Positions 8,124 through 17,958 of a stretch of DNA of 39,525 bases are shown piece by piece. The stretch comes from Phycisphaerales bacterium (GTDB lineage Bacteria > Planctomycetota > Phycisphaerae > Phycisphaerales > SM1A02). The number at the start of each line of letters is the position of its first letter. Positions within the stretch are counted from its first letter, which is position 1. The stretch lies in the NCBI GenBank assembly GCA_009691705.1, contig SIAR01000022.1, positions 1 to 39,525 of the forward strand, given 5' to 3'. A model generated the notes under the pieces. The model had not been told where the DNA came from. It saw only the letters and a program-made list of their open reading frames with translations, and ran no database searches. The translations under genes were made by a program, and so were the position numbers.

Positions 8124-9179
8124 ATGAGAACAATCCGTGCACTCACCATCGTTGACACTCTGATAGCCCTCGCTTGCGGGGGGATACTTTGCGCCCTCGG
8201 GGCAAGTGCCGCAGCGAGGCTTCGCCCCGCAAGTGGCGAGGCGATCTCGATGGCCAACGAGATAGAAATCGGCACCGCCCACGCTCTCTACTCGTGGGAC
8301 TGGGGAGGGTTGCAGTGGTGTACTCACAAGAGCGACTTCGGACTCACCCTTGGAAGTTGTTCGACATACCTCAGCACTGTGAGTTGCCCTCCGCAGGTGA
8401 TTCTCGGGTCGGACGCAGGGGGCGCACTCTGGGGGTACTGGCTTGCGGGCGGATTGTGTCCATGGTCGTTTCCCGGCAGTTGTGGCAATTGGATTTTATA
8501 CACTCCCAACGAGTTCACGACGACCAGCGGCGTCTTTGGGGGGTATCGCATGATGCAGGCGCGCTCGTTTCACGACTATCTCAATGGGCGCTTTTACGAC
8601 GAGGTCTACTACGCCCCCAATGATCGGCGCACATACGGTGCAGCGTCGCGTCACTTCGCTGGGTCGGCCGAGTTCAGTTCTCTGCCCAATCCACCAGTCT
8701 TTTCTAGTTATGCAATGTCGCCTGCGGCAATGTGGCACCCTGATGTCTTGCGTGGCGCAAGCGATGGTGGCTTCCAATCCCCCTCCGCTTTTCCTGATGC
8801 ATTCGCGCGACAGTCGCTTTTCAACGCTGCCTATCCAGAGCTCAAGTCACTCGTCTTCGAGGTGAATTGGAATCAGAACCCTCCCGCGTCTGGGCAGTCT
8901 CTGGGCTCAACGGTTGCCCCCTATCGCTTCAATCAAGGCGCGGCGAGCCGTCCAATCACTCTCTTCTACGACGGGCATGTTGGGTTCTTGCCGAACAAGC
9001 AAGCGATGGCTGACGATGCGGCCTTGATCGCACAAGGGGCTGATGGCCTGTGGAGTCGCGACACACCACTTGGGGTAAACGGCTACTTCGCAGATCAATC
9101 GATCGATGGATCGCGCACAAACCACTCCATCCTTACAACCGACGGCATCCTCGGTCGAGACGTGTTGAGCGCGCCATGA
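8124..9179 (+). CDS. type IV pseudopilin-like protein with C-terminal DG motif
   Basis: The 351-residue protein opens with a short basic leader and a hydrophobic helix, 'RALTIVDTLIALACGGILCALGASAAA'. It resembles the prepilin N-terminus (FTLIELLV), with Ala before the presumed cleavage point and Asp instead of the usual Glu at mature position 5. Near residues 280-290 is 'ITLFYDGHVGFLP', the DGHV element typical of the planctomycete pseudopilin family often labelled DUF1559 or H-X9-DG. About six cysteines lie between residues 70 and 125, suggesting disulfides outside the cytoplasm. A GCAGGAG ribosome site (8107-8113) precedes the ATG by 10 bases. The stop overlaps the next start as ATGA. Assembly by a type II secretion-like system is inferred; no other pilus genes are in this window. 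Confidence 0.75.
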   Translation: MRTIRALTIVDTLIALACGGILCALGASAAARLRPASGEAISMANEIEIGTAHALYSWDWGGLQWCTHKSDFGLTLGSCSTYLSTVSCPPQVILGSDAGGALWGYWLAGGLCPWSFPGSCGNWILYTPNEFTTTSGVFGGYRMMQARSFHDYLNGRFYDEVYYAPNDRRTYGAASRHFAGSAEFSSLPNPPVFSSYAMSPAAMWHPDVLRGASDGGFQSPSAFPDAFARQSLFNAAYPELKSLVFEVNWNQNPPASGQSLGSTVAPYRFNQGAASRPITLFYDGHVGFLPNKQAMADDAALIAQGADGLWSRDTPLGVNGYFADQSIDGSRTNHSILTTDGILGRDVLSAP

Positions 9180-11629
9180 GTAGCCACCACCACCCAACCT
9201 CAGGACTCGCTATCTCCAGCGCGCTGCTCTGCGCTGCTAGCGCCTTGGCACAGAACACCCAGTGGATCAATGGCAGTGGATCGTGGCTCTCACCAACCAA
9301 GTGGACCGCCGGCGTTCCAACCGCATCGTCGAATGGGATCTTCAATCTCATAGGAATGCAATCCGTGGTCACGCTCTCAAACACGAGCGAGATCATTTCT
9401 GGCCGGATGACGCTCCAGCGCGGCTCAGTGCGCTTCATGGGCTCGTCATCGACGCCTATGAATCTTGTAGAAGAAAACGCCTTCGCAGCAGCTCTCACTG
9501 TGGGCACTTTGACAGGCGAGAGTGCCGCAATGCAATTCACCGGAGGCGTGCCCATCACCGCCAAGAGTGTTGACATCGCTCTCGCGCCACAGATTTTTGC
9601 AACGCTTGATATCTCACTGAATCTCTCGCAGCTGGTAGTCACAAACGCGCTGCGAGTGGGTGTCATCGGCAGTGGGTATTGCTACGCACGCGGTGCTGCG
9701 ATCACTGCAAACACACTCGAAGTCGGGGTGACCGCTGGATCATTTGGACTGCTCATGGGCAGTGTGGCGAACGACTATGCGGGTGAGATTCACGTCGCCG
9801 ACCAGTGCACCGCCGGTCTCTTTGGAAGCGGAGAGATTCGCAGCGGCATCGCTGGCATGGATTGCGGCGCACTAATGCTCGGCCAGAACAATGGATCGTG
9901 GGGGGTTCTTCGCGCGAATGGTGCTGTGCAAGTACGCGGGCGCACGACGATTGGTTACAGGGGCGGCGGAGTTCTCGAATTGACCTCGACCTTGAGCGCG
10001 ATGGGCGGAGTAACAATGGCACTTGAATCTGGGCAGTCGCCAGCTGGGCCTGCCGTGGCGCCTTCTGTGGCATTTGTCACGATTGATGGTGGATCGATCG
10101 TCTCCAGCGCTGATGTCGCCATTGGTGTTGGCGGAGAGGCAACGGTCGAAATGCGCGGCGGCGCATCGATCGAGTCAACTGAGAACATCACGATGAACGG
10201 TGCGAACACCTCTGATCCGATCAACATCACGCTGCCGACGATTCCCACAGCAAACCCCTGCTTCTCAGCGCCCACGATGACGGGGGTGCGGGCATCGCTC
10301 TTTCTTAGTGGATCGCCAGCGAGTGGATCGGTCTGGCACATCGCGCGGCTCTTCAGTGGCGCGTTTCCAACCTGCACGATCAACTCGATTCCTGATGCAG
10401 GACTGCAATTGAAGTTGATCGCCTGCCAGCACGATCTTTATCTCGCGCTCTTTCCAGTTGGCGCGGCTGATCCTGAAGTCTGCGCGAGTAACGAAAGTGC
10501 AACGATCGTGCCCGACGCAATTGGAATCACGAGCCGGCTCTTTGGACAGGGTGGAATCGCCATCGGAAATGGTTGGTACTGCGTTGGATCACCTGGCGTC
10601 GACGGCGGCGTCGATGTCTACCGCAGCGTGAACGGAAACTGGATGCTCGATGCGACTCTCGTCTCGCCCGAACCTGCTCGAGTGCTCGGAGCCGCTGTCG
10701 CGGCGAGCGGCGCACGACTCGCCGCCCGCACAACCGATGGCGCGCGCGTGTTCACCTTCGTGCGCGCCGATGGGCACTGGCAACTTGAACAGGCAATCGA
10801 CTTGGGGAGTGAAAGCACGAACCCCACTTCGCGCTCTCTCGCGCTGGATGGATCAACGCTGGTTGTTGGCGATCCATACTTTGACGCCGGGTCGATCGCC
10901 GATGTCGGACGCGCAACTATTCACGCGCTCGTTGGTGGAGTGTGGGTGGTTGAGTCGGTGGTGGGTCCAGATGCTCTCACCGCGAACCAACGATTTGGCG
11001 CTGTCGTTACGAACAGCGGCAACCAGTGTGCAATTGGATCACTCGCCAATGGGACGGTCACACTGTTCGATCGCGTTGACTCAGCGTGGGCGCTTGCAGG
11101 ATTCGTCACATCGATGTCGAGTGCGGGGGACATCGCGATGCACGGCGACGAACTTGTGACAGGCGCGTCGGCGCGCTTCTGGCGGCAAACCGCTGGAGTG
11201 TGGAATGCTTCGGGCCGTGGCGGCGTCGGATCTGAATTCACAGCGATGCTCGGCAAAATGAGCTTCGATGGATCGACCGCCGCCTACCTGGGGTCTAGCA
11301 CGATTTCGACCTATCACCTCATGGCCGATGGCATGTGGCGCATGGGGCAATCGATCACTCCTCCCGCCAGCGAGGAGAGTCTGCTCAAGATTGCGGTGAG
11401 TGATCCACTGATCTGCCTCGCGCGATCGGCAAGTGTTGTTGTGTATGGATCGCTGCCATCATCGACTTGCCCATCTGATTTCGATGGCGATGGCGAGGTC
11501 GGTGGCGCTGATCTGACCTTTGTGCTTTCGGCATGGGGCGACTCTCCGCTGGGCGATCTCAACAACGATGGTGTGACAAACGGCCTCGACCTTGCCTACG
11601 TCTTGTCTGCATGGGGCGCCTGTCAGTAG
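9176..11629 (+). CDS. large secreted protein: beta-solenoid-like region, FG-GAP-like propeller, dockerin-like tail
   Basis: The ATG at 9176 overlaps the previous stop (ATGA) and is followed by a signal peptide ending ALAQ (residues 12-24). Residues 25-430 form a Gly/Ser/Thr-rich repetitive beta region that opens with 'GSGSWLSPTKWTAGVP', a start common in planctomycete surface proteins. Residues from about 440 to 760 carry blade-like repeats ('GGIAIGNGWYCVGSP', 'LALDGSTLVVGDP', 'GNQCAIGSL') resembling FG-GAP repeats. The C-terminus has two EF-hand/dockerin-like units, 'DFDGDGEVGGADLTFVLSAWG' and 'DLNNDGVTNGLDLAYVLSAWG'. Such tails are widespread in Phycisphaerae exported proteins and presumably bind calcium and mediate attachment. 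No enzymatic motif is visible. Total length from this start is 817 residues. The function is unknown; a cell-surface or matrix role is inferred. Confidence 0.82.
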   Translation: MSSHHHPTSGLAISSALLCAASALAQNTQWINGSGSWLSPTKWTAGVPTASSNGIFNLIGMQSVVTLSNTSEIISGRMTLQRGSVRFMGSSSTPMNLVEENAFAAALTVGTLTGESAAMQFTGGVPITAKSVDIALAPQIFATLDISLNLSQLVVTNALRVGVIGSGYCYARGAAITANTLEVGVTAGSFGLLMGSVANDYAGEIHVADQCTAGLFGSGEIRSGIAGMDCGALMLGQNNGSWGVLRANGAVQVRGRTTIGYRGGGVLELTSTLSAMGGVTMALESGQSPAGPAVAPSVAFVTIDGGSIVSSADVAIGVGGEATVEMRGGASIESTENITMNGANTSDPINITLPTIPTANPCFSAPTMTGVRASLFLSGSPASGSVWHIARLFSGAFPTCTINSIPDAGLQLKLIACQHDLYLALFPVGAADPEVCASNESATIVPDAIGITSRLFGQGGIAIGNGWYCVGSPGVDGGVDVYRSVNGNWMLDATLVSPEPARVLGAAVAASGARLAARTTDGARVFTFVRADGHWQLEQAIDLGSESTNPTSRSLALDGSTLVVGDPYFDAGSIADVGRATIHALVGGVWVVESVVGPDALTANQRFGAVVTNSGNQCAIGSLANGTVTLFDRVDSAWALAGFVTSMSSAGDIAMHGDELVTGASARFWRQTAGVWNASGRGGVGSEFTAMLGKMSFDGSTAAYLGSSTISTYHLMADGMWRMGQSITPPASEESLLKIAVSDPLICLARSASVVVYGSLPSSTCPSDFDGDGEVGGADLTFVLSAWGDSPLGDLNNDGVTNGLDLAYVLSAWGACQ

Positions 11630-11679
11630 AAAACGACCACTGGACGGCACGCAATCTCACGGCGCAAATCGGCGCGCGC

Positions 11680-12297
11680 TCACGCCGACCGCGAGCCGAT
11701 CCACAGCGTGGCGTAGAGCACAAGCCAGATCACATCAAGCGAATGCCAGTAGATGCCGCAGAGGACGATTCCGTTGTGGCTCGCTTGCGTGTACTTCTGC
11801 TCGCCAGCTCTGCGCGCAACGATGCCGAGCGCGAAGAGTCCGCCAAGAATGTGGATCACATGCAGCGCGGTCAATACATAAAACGTCCAGGCGTAGAGGT
11901 TCTCTTCGATCACAACCTTCTGCCGCCACATCGACCACCACGCCTCGCCTTGCAGCAGCACGAAAGCGACTCCGAGCCAATAGGTCGCGATGGCGAATCG
12001 TGCGCAACCAACTTGGTCTGCGCGGCGCACGCGCTTGAGCGATGTGTGCAGCGTCACACTCGATGCGATGAGCACCCCGGTGCTGATGAGCAGCGTGAAC
12101 GGCAAGTCGGCGACATTGCCCGCGCGCCATGGCGCGGTCATGTGCGGATTGAGTCGAACCACGAGGTATCCCAAGATGGTCGCGGCAAACACTACCGAGA
12201 CCACGATGACGAATACCCACATCCCCTGCCGCGCGGCTCGGTCGCGCCCCGCCGAGTCGCTGCCAAATGCATCGCGACTAGGTTCGAGCGACTTCAA
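11680..12297 (-). CDS. second heme-copper oxidase subunit III-like protein
   Basis: This 205-residue membrane protein has about five helices and carries subunit III signatures: an N-terminal 'QGMWVFVIVVSVVFAATILGYLVVR', the 'LPFTLLISTGVLIASSVTLHTSLK' helix, and a C-terminal half with 'YVLTALHVIHILGGLFALG' and 'GIYWHSLDVIWLVLYATLW'. The HVIH.LGG and YWH..D..W motifs are those of CoxC/CyoC. It is the last gene of the respiratory operon and is separate from the larger subunit III at 12804. The two may form a split or duplicated subunit III layer in the caa3 oxidase. The start is a TTG at 12297 preceded by AAGAGG; an in-frame ATG 25 codons later (before WVFVIV) is the alternative and would lose a charged, non-conserved N-terminus. 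Confidence 0.85.
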   Translation of the reverse strand: MKSLEPSRDAFGSDSAGRDRAARQGMWVFVIVVSVVFAATILGYLVVRLNPHMTAPWRAGNVADLPFTLLISTGVLIASSVTLHTSLKRVRRADQVGCARFAIATYWLGVAFVLLQGEAWWSMWRQKVVIEENLYAWTFYVLTALHVIHILGGLFALGIVARRAGEQKYTQASHNGIVLCGIYWHSLDVIWLVLYATLWIGSRSA

Positions 12298-12350
12298 CGA
12301 CGTTGCAACCTCTTACCCGTCACACTCCCGCTCACTGCTGGTTTGCGCAC

Positions 12351-12797
12351 TTAGGGGTTCATTCCTGGCTTGAACCGCGCGACTGGAGCCGCAGGCGCAT
12401 TCGCGTCGAGCGTCTCCTGTGCGAGCGGAGGATTACCTGTGTACTGCGTTGCGCGGTATTGACTCGTGTCGAGCACACAGAATGCCATCATTAGCACGAC
12501 GAATACGGTGCAACCAACAAAGACCAGCAGATTGAATGGGCGATCCCATCGAAGATGCATAAAGAAACTCGCCACGAGTGCCGCCTTCACCACGGCTATG
12601 CCGATTGCGACCCAGACGTTGAACTCGCCGATGTCGATGTAGCGCACCGCGACCGTGATGAACGTCAGCACCAAGAGTGCCGAAGCGGTCGCAATGAGCG
12701 TCGATACTGGAACGAGATGTCCCACGAGTGGATGATCATCGTGCGCGGCAGGTTGCGCACTCGTTGCATGACCCGTTGTTGTGTGTGGTGTTGACAT
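12351..12797 (-). CDS. cytochrome c oxidase subunit IV (prokaryotic CoxD/CtaF type)
   Basis: The 148-residue product has a His-rich soluble N-terminus (residues 1-28) and three membrane helices. The third and preceding loop contain 'VVKAALVASFFMHLRWDRPFNLLVFVG', the hallmark of bacterial cytochrome oxidase subunit IV (K-A..V..FFMHLR). This subunit stabilises the heme-copper oxidase core. Its C-terminal 40 residues are a Pro/Ala-rich extension (from about residue 110) with no recognised domain. It sits between the two subunit III genes and begins 6 bases after the stop of coxC on the minus strand, so co-translation is likely. The family assignment is firm; the function of the tail is unknown. 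Confidence 0.9.
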   Translation of the reverse strand: MSTPHTTTGHATSAQPAAHDDHPLVGHLVPVSTLIATASALLVLTFITVAVRYIDIGEFNVWVAIGIAVVKAALVASFFMHLRWDRPFNLLVFVGCTVFVVLMMAFCVLDTSQYRATQYTGNPPLAQETLDANAPAAPVARFKPGMNP

Positions 12798-12803
12798 GGG
12801 AAC

Positions 12804-13780
12804 TCAGTGAATGAGGTAGAAGAGCGGAAAGAGAAAGATCCAGACGAGATCGACGATGTGCCAGTAAAGGCCAACGAGATCGACTGGGGTGTAATACTTG
12901 GGACCGAAGTCTCCGCGATTGGCGCGAAAGATCAATATGCCGATGACGACCATTCCAACGATCACGTGAAATCCGTGAAGTCCAGTCATCGCGTAGTAAA
13001 TCGCGAAGAACAGGTGGGTGTTGGGCGGCATCTTGGCATCCTCTAGATGCGCCGATGGCAGATCGTGCGGGATGATGTCGTGTGATTCGCCAATCACCGC
13101 GTTCACTGCCCCCGAACTCAATCCACTAGGACCAGCACTCGCCGCCTTGATGGCCGACGCATCAACCGCTGGACGATCACCAATCGTTGGCAATCCGCTG
13201 CTGGCCGGAGTCGCAGCAGTGGCAGGAGTAGCGACAGCGACAGCGGCGGCCGCTGGAGTATGCGCAAGTTGAGTCGCTTCGAGTTCACCCACAACGTCAT
13301 GCGGCGGAATGTAAAACGTTGGACCCCACACGAGGTGGGCGTGAATCTTGTGGGAGTACTCGAAGTACTTGATAACCAAGAATCCGGCGGCGCCGGCCAT
13401 GGTGAGCCAGAGACAGATAAGCAACGCCGTCTTGCGACCTCGCTGTGCGAAGTACACACCGAGCGCCATCGTCAAACTCGAGACGATCAGCACGGCAGTG
13501 TTGATGCCACCCATCGTCGTATCGAGGTAGTGGCTGGCGTACGAGAAGACTTCCGGAAAGCGACTTCGAAGAACCGCATAAGCCACAAAGAGCGCACCGA
13601 AGAACAAGACTTCGGTCGCAAGAAAAAGCCACATGCCGAGCTTGGCGCTATCGAATTGCTGCGCCGGCGTGTCGAAGTGATGGGCAAGAAATGGGTACTT
13701 GGCGTGCTCCGCAGAGTGCGGGTGGTGCGCCCCGTCAGGTGCACCCTGCTGCGAACCTTGGTTTGCCGCGGCGTGGCTCA

Positions 13781-13781
<1 letters not shown>
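12804..13781 (-). CDS. coxC: cytochrome c oxidase subunit III with a low-complexity insertion
   Basis: The N-terminal half has 'SAKLGMWLFLATEVLFFGALFVAY' (residues 45-68), the conserved first part of oxidase subunit III, then helices at about 92-110 and 118-137. After 'HLVWGPTFYIPP' comes an Ala/Pro/Thr-rich soluble stretch (about residues 165-252), and then the C-terminal helices with 'TGLHGFHVIVGM' and 'GLYWHIVDLVWIFLFPLFYLIH'. The core motifs are canonical; the 85-residue insertion is not. The ATG at 13781 is preferred over a TTG one codon upstream. It overlaps the coxA stop as TGATG and has an AAGGGAG ribosome site inside the end of coxA. The product sits against subunit I in the membrane and supports stable turnover and proton uptake. 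Confidence 0.92.
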
Positions 13782-15484
<1,703 letters not shown>

Positions 15485-15514
15485 ATGAAAACCTTTGTGC
15501 ACAAACGTGCGAAC

Positions 15515-16621
15515 TTACTTCTGCGCTGCTGGTGGAGTCTTGGCGTATGCGCCCTTGGCATCGAACTCATCGAGGTGCTGCATCATGCCAATGATCGCTT
15601 CGACGCCGCGATCGTTGAGTTGACCCTTGAATGTTGGCATAACGTTTCCGAACGTGGCAACGAGATGTTTGCCTGGGTTGTAAATCGAATCGCGGATGTA
15701 CTCCTCAGCGTTGGCGTATTCCTTGCCCGGACCGATGAAGTCTGCGTAGCTCTTGCCATCGCTGAATCGCGCGCCGCTGGGAGTGGTGATGCGCGTCCAA
15801 ATGCCCTTCCAGGTCGGCCCAAGTCCCTCTGTCCCGTCGATTGAGTGACATTGGGAGCAACGGGCGTAGATCTTGGGGCCCGCCTTGAAATACAGCTCTT
15901 CGTCAGGAATCTCATCAAGCCATGCCGCTTGCTTGGTGAGCCAGGCGTCGAACTCTGCTTGTGGAAGTACAAACACACGGCGATTCATGTTCGAGTGACC
16001 CGTGCCGCAGTACTCGGCGCAGAAGAGGTGATAGCCATCTTTCTCTTCGAGACCGGTTGGAATGTTGCACTGAAACCAGAGTGAGGTAACACGCCCCGGC
16101 ACGATGTCTTTCTTCACTCGAAAGGCTGGGATGAAACAGCAGTGCAAGACATCATTCGAGCGCATAACGAGCCGAACTGGGCAATCACTTGGAACGACGA
16201 GATTGTCTGACTGCGCACCGTTTGGATACTTGAATTGCCATCCCCACTTGATGGCCGTCACGTTGACGTCGTACGAGTTCTTGGGAGGGGTGATGAGGTC
16301 GACATATCCCGTGAAGCCGAAAAAGAAGATGAATATGCAGATCAACAGCGGAATGACAGACCACGAAAGTTCGAGGACTGCGTGATGAGTGATGCCGTCA
16401 GTGCGGATGCGTGTGCCGCGCTTGCCGCGATATCTGACAACAAACACGACCATCATCGCAACGACCACGGCGAAGAAGAAGTAACAGATGTAGTTGATCA
16501 TGTTGAACATGAAGTCAACATTGCCCGACTGCACCGATGCCCCAATGGGCAGCCAGAAGTCAGCGGGAGTGACTGCGGGAGGAGCGGCTTGAGCGAGGAT
16601 GGCGGTGGCAATTGACAGCAT
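15515..16621 (-). CDS. coxB: cytochrome c oxidase subunit II with fused cytochrome c (caa3 type)
   Basis: The 368-residue protein has a signal-like N-terminus, two membrane helices (about 38-63 and 83-106) and a periplasmic cupredoxin domain with the binuclear CuA site. The ligands are visible: His160 (DVLHCCFIPAFR), Cys201, Glu203, Cys205, His209 and Met212 in 'CAEYCGTGHSNM'. A serine usually following His160 is cysteine here. Residues from about 240 to the end form a class I cytochrome c domain with CSQCH (255-259) and likely Met ligand near 'GNVMPTFKG', which defines the caa3 type. It accepts electrons from the alternative complex III and passes them to heme a. It starts 9 bases after the sco stop, in the same operon. 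Confidence 0.96.
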   Translation of the reverse strand: MLSIATAILAQAAPPAVTPADFWLPIGASVQSGNVDFMFNMINYICYFFFAVVVAMMVVFVVRYRGKRGTRIRTDGITHHAVLELSWSVIPLLICIFIFFFGFTGYVDLITPPKNSYDVNVTAIKWGWQFKYPNGAQSDNLVVPSDCPVRLVMRSNDVLHCCFIPAFRVKKDIVPGRVTSLWFQCNIPTGLEEKDGYHLFCAEYCGTGHSNMNRRVFVLPQAEFDAWLTKQAAWLDEIPDEELYFKAGPKIYARCSQCHSIDGTEGLGPTWKGIWTRITTPSGARFSDGKSYADFIGPGKEYANAEEYIRDSIYNPGKHLVATFGNVMPTFKGQLNDRGVEAIIGMMQHLDEFDAKGAYAKTPPAAQK

Positions 16622-16630
16622 GTTTGAGTC

Positions 16631-17512
16631 CTAGACGGTCCGATGGGTCATTGGTGAAGGCGAAAGCGGAGCAAGTTGGGCAGTGCGCGCACCACGACGA
16701 AAGAGATAGACGAGACCAACCGCGAGCACGATCACGGTGACCGCGCCGCCAACTTGCATCACACGAAACGCGAAGAGCACGTAGCCCTCGCTCGATGGGT
16801 CGTATTGGTGACACCAAAGAATGAATCGATCGAGTGGAGTGCCGATCTTGCCTTCGCCAGCTTCGACGAGCGCCATGCGCATCGTCGCGGGATCGAACTT
16901 CACTCCGTAGAGGTAGCGCACGATGCGACCGTCGGTGGCAATCATCGCGAGCATTGCAGGATGCGAGTACTCACCACTTGCCAGCAGCTTGTATTGGAAT
17001 CCAACGGCCTGTGCAATTGTCGCGGGAGCAGTCGCACCTTCTTCGCTCTGCACGGCGGTGAGAAATCGCACGCCACTCTCAGAGCCTTTGCGGGCGTACT
17101 CGGCGAGGTATCCCAACTTCTTCGCGTGCGCGAGTTCATTGCTCTCTTTGGGATTCACTGAGATCGAGACGAACTCAAAGTCTTTACCGACCGAGAGGTC
17201 GACCTGTGCGAGGGCGCGAAAACCCTCGTTCAAGACGAGCGTGCAAAGCATTGGGCACTTGTAGTAGCCCAAATGCAGCATGATCGGCTTGCCACCTTGC
17301 AATATCTGGCCGATGGTGATCTCTTTGCCATCGTCACCCATCAACACAGTGTCGAGTGGAACCCTTTCGCCTAGATGCTCGATGATGTCGACACCTTGCA
17401 TCTCTGCCGCAATGGTGTCGCCTGATATCGGCCTATCGCCTGGAGCAAATGGCGGAATCGACGCTTGTGAAAGCGCCGCACTCAAGCACAAGATTGACGC
17501 AACAATCGTCAC
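16631..17512 (-). CDS. SCO1/SenC-family copper chaperone for CuA assembly
   Basis: The product is 293 residues long with an N-terminal signal peptide (ASILCLSAALSQAS). Its thioredoxin-like domain carries the SCO copper/redox motif CPMLC (Cys86 and Cys90) after 'KPIMLHLGYYK', and the third ligand is probably His184 in 'GEYSHPAMLAMI'. A C-terminal membrane helix (about 246-272) followed by an arginine-rich tail anchors it; this end anchor is common in SCO proteins of similar operons. It delivers copper to, or reduces, the CuA site of CoxB, the next gene. The GTG start at 17512 overlaps the upstream stop as GTGA, which decides it. Family membership is clear; the balance between metallochaperone and thiol reductase activity is not readable. 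Confidence 0.92.
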   Translation of the reverse strand: MTIVASILCLSAALSQASIPPFAPGDRPISGDTIAAEMQGVDIIEHLGERVPLDTVLMGDDGKEITIGQILQGGKPIMLHLGYYKCPMLCTLVLNEGFRALAQVDLSVGKDFEFVSISVNPKESNELAHAKKLGYLAEYARKGSESGVRFLTAVQSEEGATAPATIAQAVGFQYKLLASGEYSHPAMLAMIATDGRIVRYLYGVKFDPATMRMALVEAGEGKIGTPLDRFILWCHQYDPSSEGYVLFAFRVMQVGGAVTVIVLAVGLVYLFRRGARTAQLAPLSPSPMTHRTV

Positions 17513-17946
17513 TTCGGCGAGGTTCCTATGGTCGAGGCGGGGGTCGCCGTTGGGGTTGCGACTGGGGTCGCAGTTGGGGTCGCAGTTGGGGTCGCAGTTG
17601 GGGTCGCAGTTGGGGTCGCAGTTGGCTCCGCGGCGATCAACTGCATCGCGCGCTCGATTGGAATGCGAATGCGTGGCTCTTCACTACCGTTGGATGTCGT
17701 GACTGTGTATTTCTCGTAGACGCCGAGTTGACCGAGTTGCGCAACCTTGAGAGTGGTCACCCAAGTGTCAGCTGGTTCGATGACCTTGACCTCGACTTCG
17801 ATGTTTTCAAATCGAAAGTAGAAGACCGATGTCGCAATCACCATTACAACCAAGATGATGATGCTCGAGAGCGAAATCACCCAGGTCGGTCCAGCAACTG
17901 GATCGTCAATCTGCGGGGTTGAAATTGGGGTGGCGTGATGTGACAT
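17509..17946 (-). CDS. unrecognised single-helix membrane protein with Thr-Pro repeat tail, between actF and sco
   Basis: I do not recognise this 145-residue protein. It has a short N-terminal segment, one membrane helix (about residues 24-43, 'VISLSSIIILVVMVIATSVF'), a compact extracytoplasmic region of about 65 residues ('RFENIEVEVKVIEPADTW', 'QLGQLGVYEKYTV', 'IPIERAMQLI'), and then a tail of repeated A-T-P-T units encoded by a 12-base tandem repeat. It lies 12 bases after actF and overlaps sco by four bases (GTGA), so it is embedded in the alternative complex III/caa3 operon. That position suggests an accessory subunit or assembly factor, which is inference only. The reading frame is kept across all repeat units, supporting a real gene. 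Confidence 0.7.
   Translation of the reverse strand: MSHHATPISTPQIDDPVAGPTWVISLSSIIILVVMVIATSVFYFRFENIEVEVKVIEPADTWVTTLKVAQLGQLGVYEKYTVTTSNGSEEPRIRIPIERAMQLIAAEPTATPTATPTATPTATPTATPVATPTATPASTIGTSPK
17540..17623. repeat. 12-base tandem repeat, seven units
   Basis: Five perfect copies of GGGGTCGCAGTT occupy 17564-17623, preceded by two degenerate copies (GGGGTCGCCGTT at 17540-17551 and GGGGTTGCGACT at 17552-17563). Read on the minus strand they encode the A-T-P-T repeats of the small membrane protein. The 12-base period preserves the frame whatever the copy number, so slippage would lengthen or shorten the tail without breaking the gene. Confidence 0.95.
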
Positions 17947-17958
17947 GTTCGTTCCTTC

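Noticed and set aside
11630-11679. Terminator hairpin between the convergent 9176-11629 gene and the cox operon end
   Set aside because: A CGGCG...CGCCG pairing is possible, but there is no following T-run on either strand.
17540-17623. CRISPR array
   Set aside because: The 12-base units are directly adjacent with no spacers, and they encode an in-frame Thr-Pro tail.
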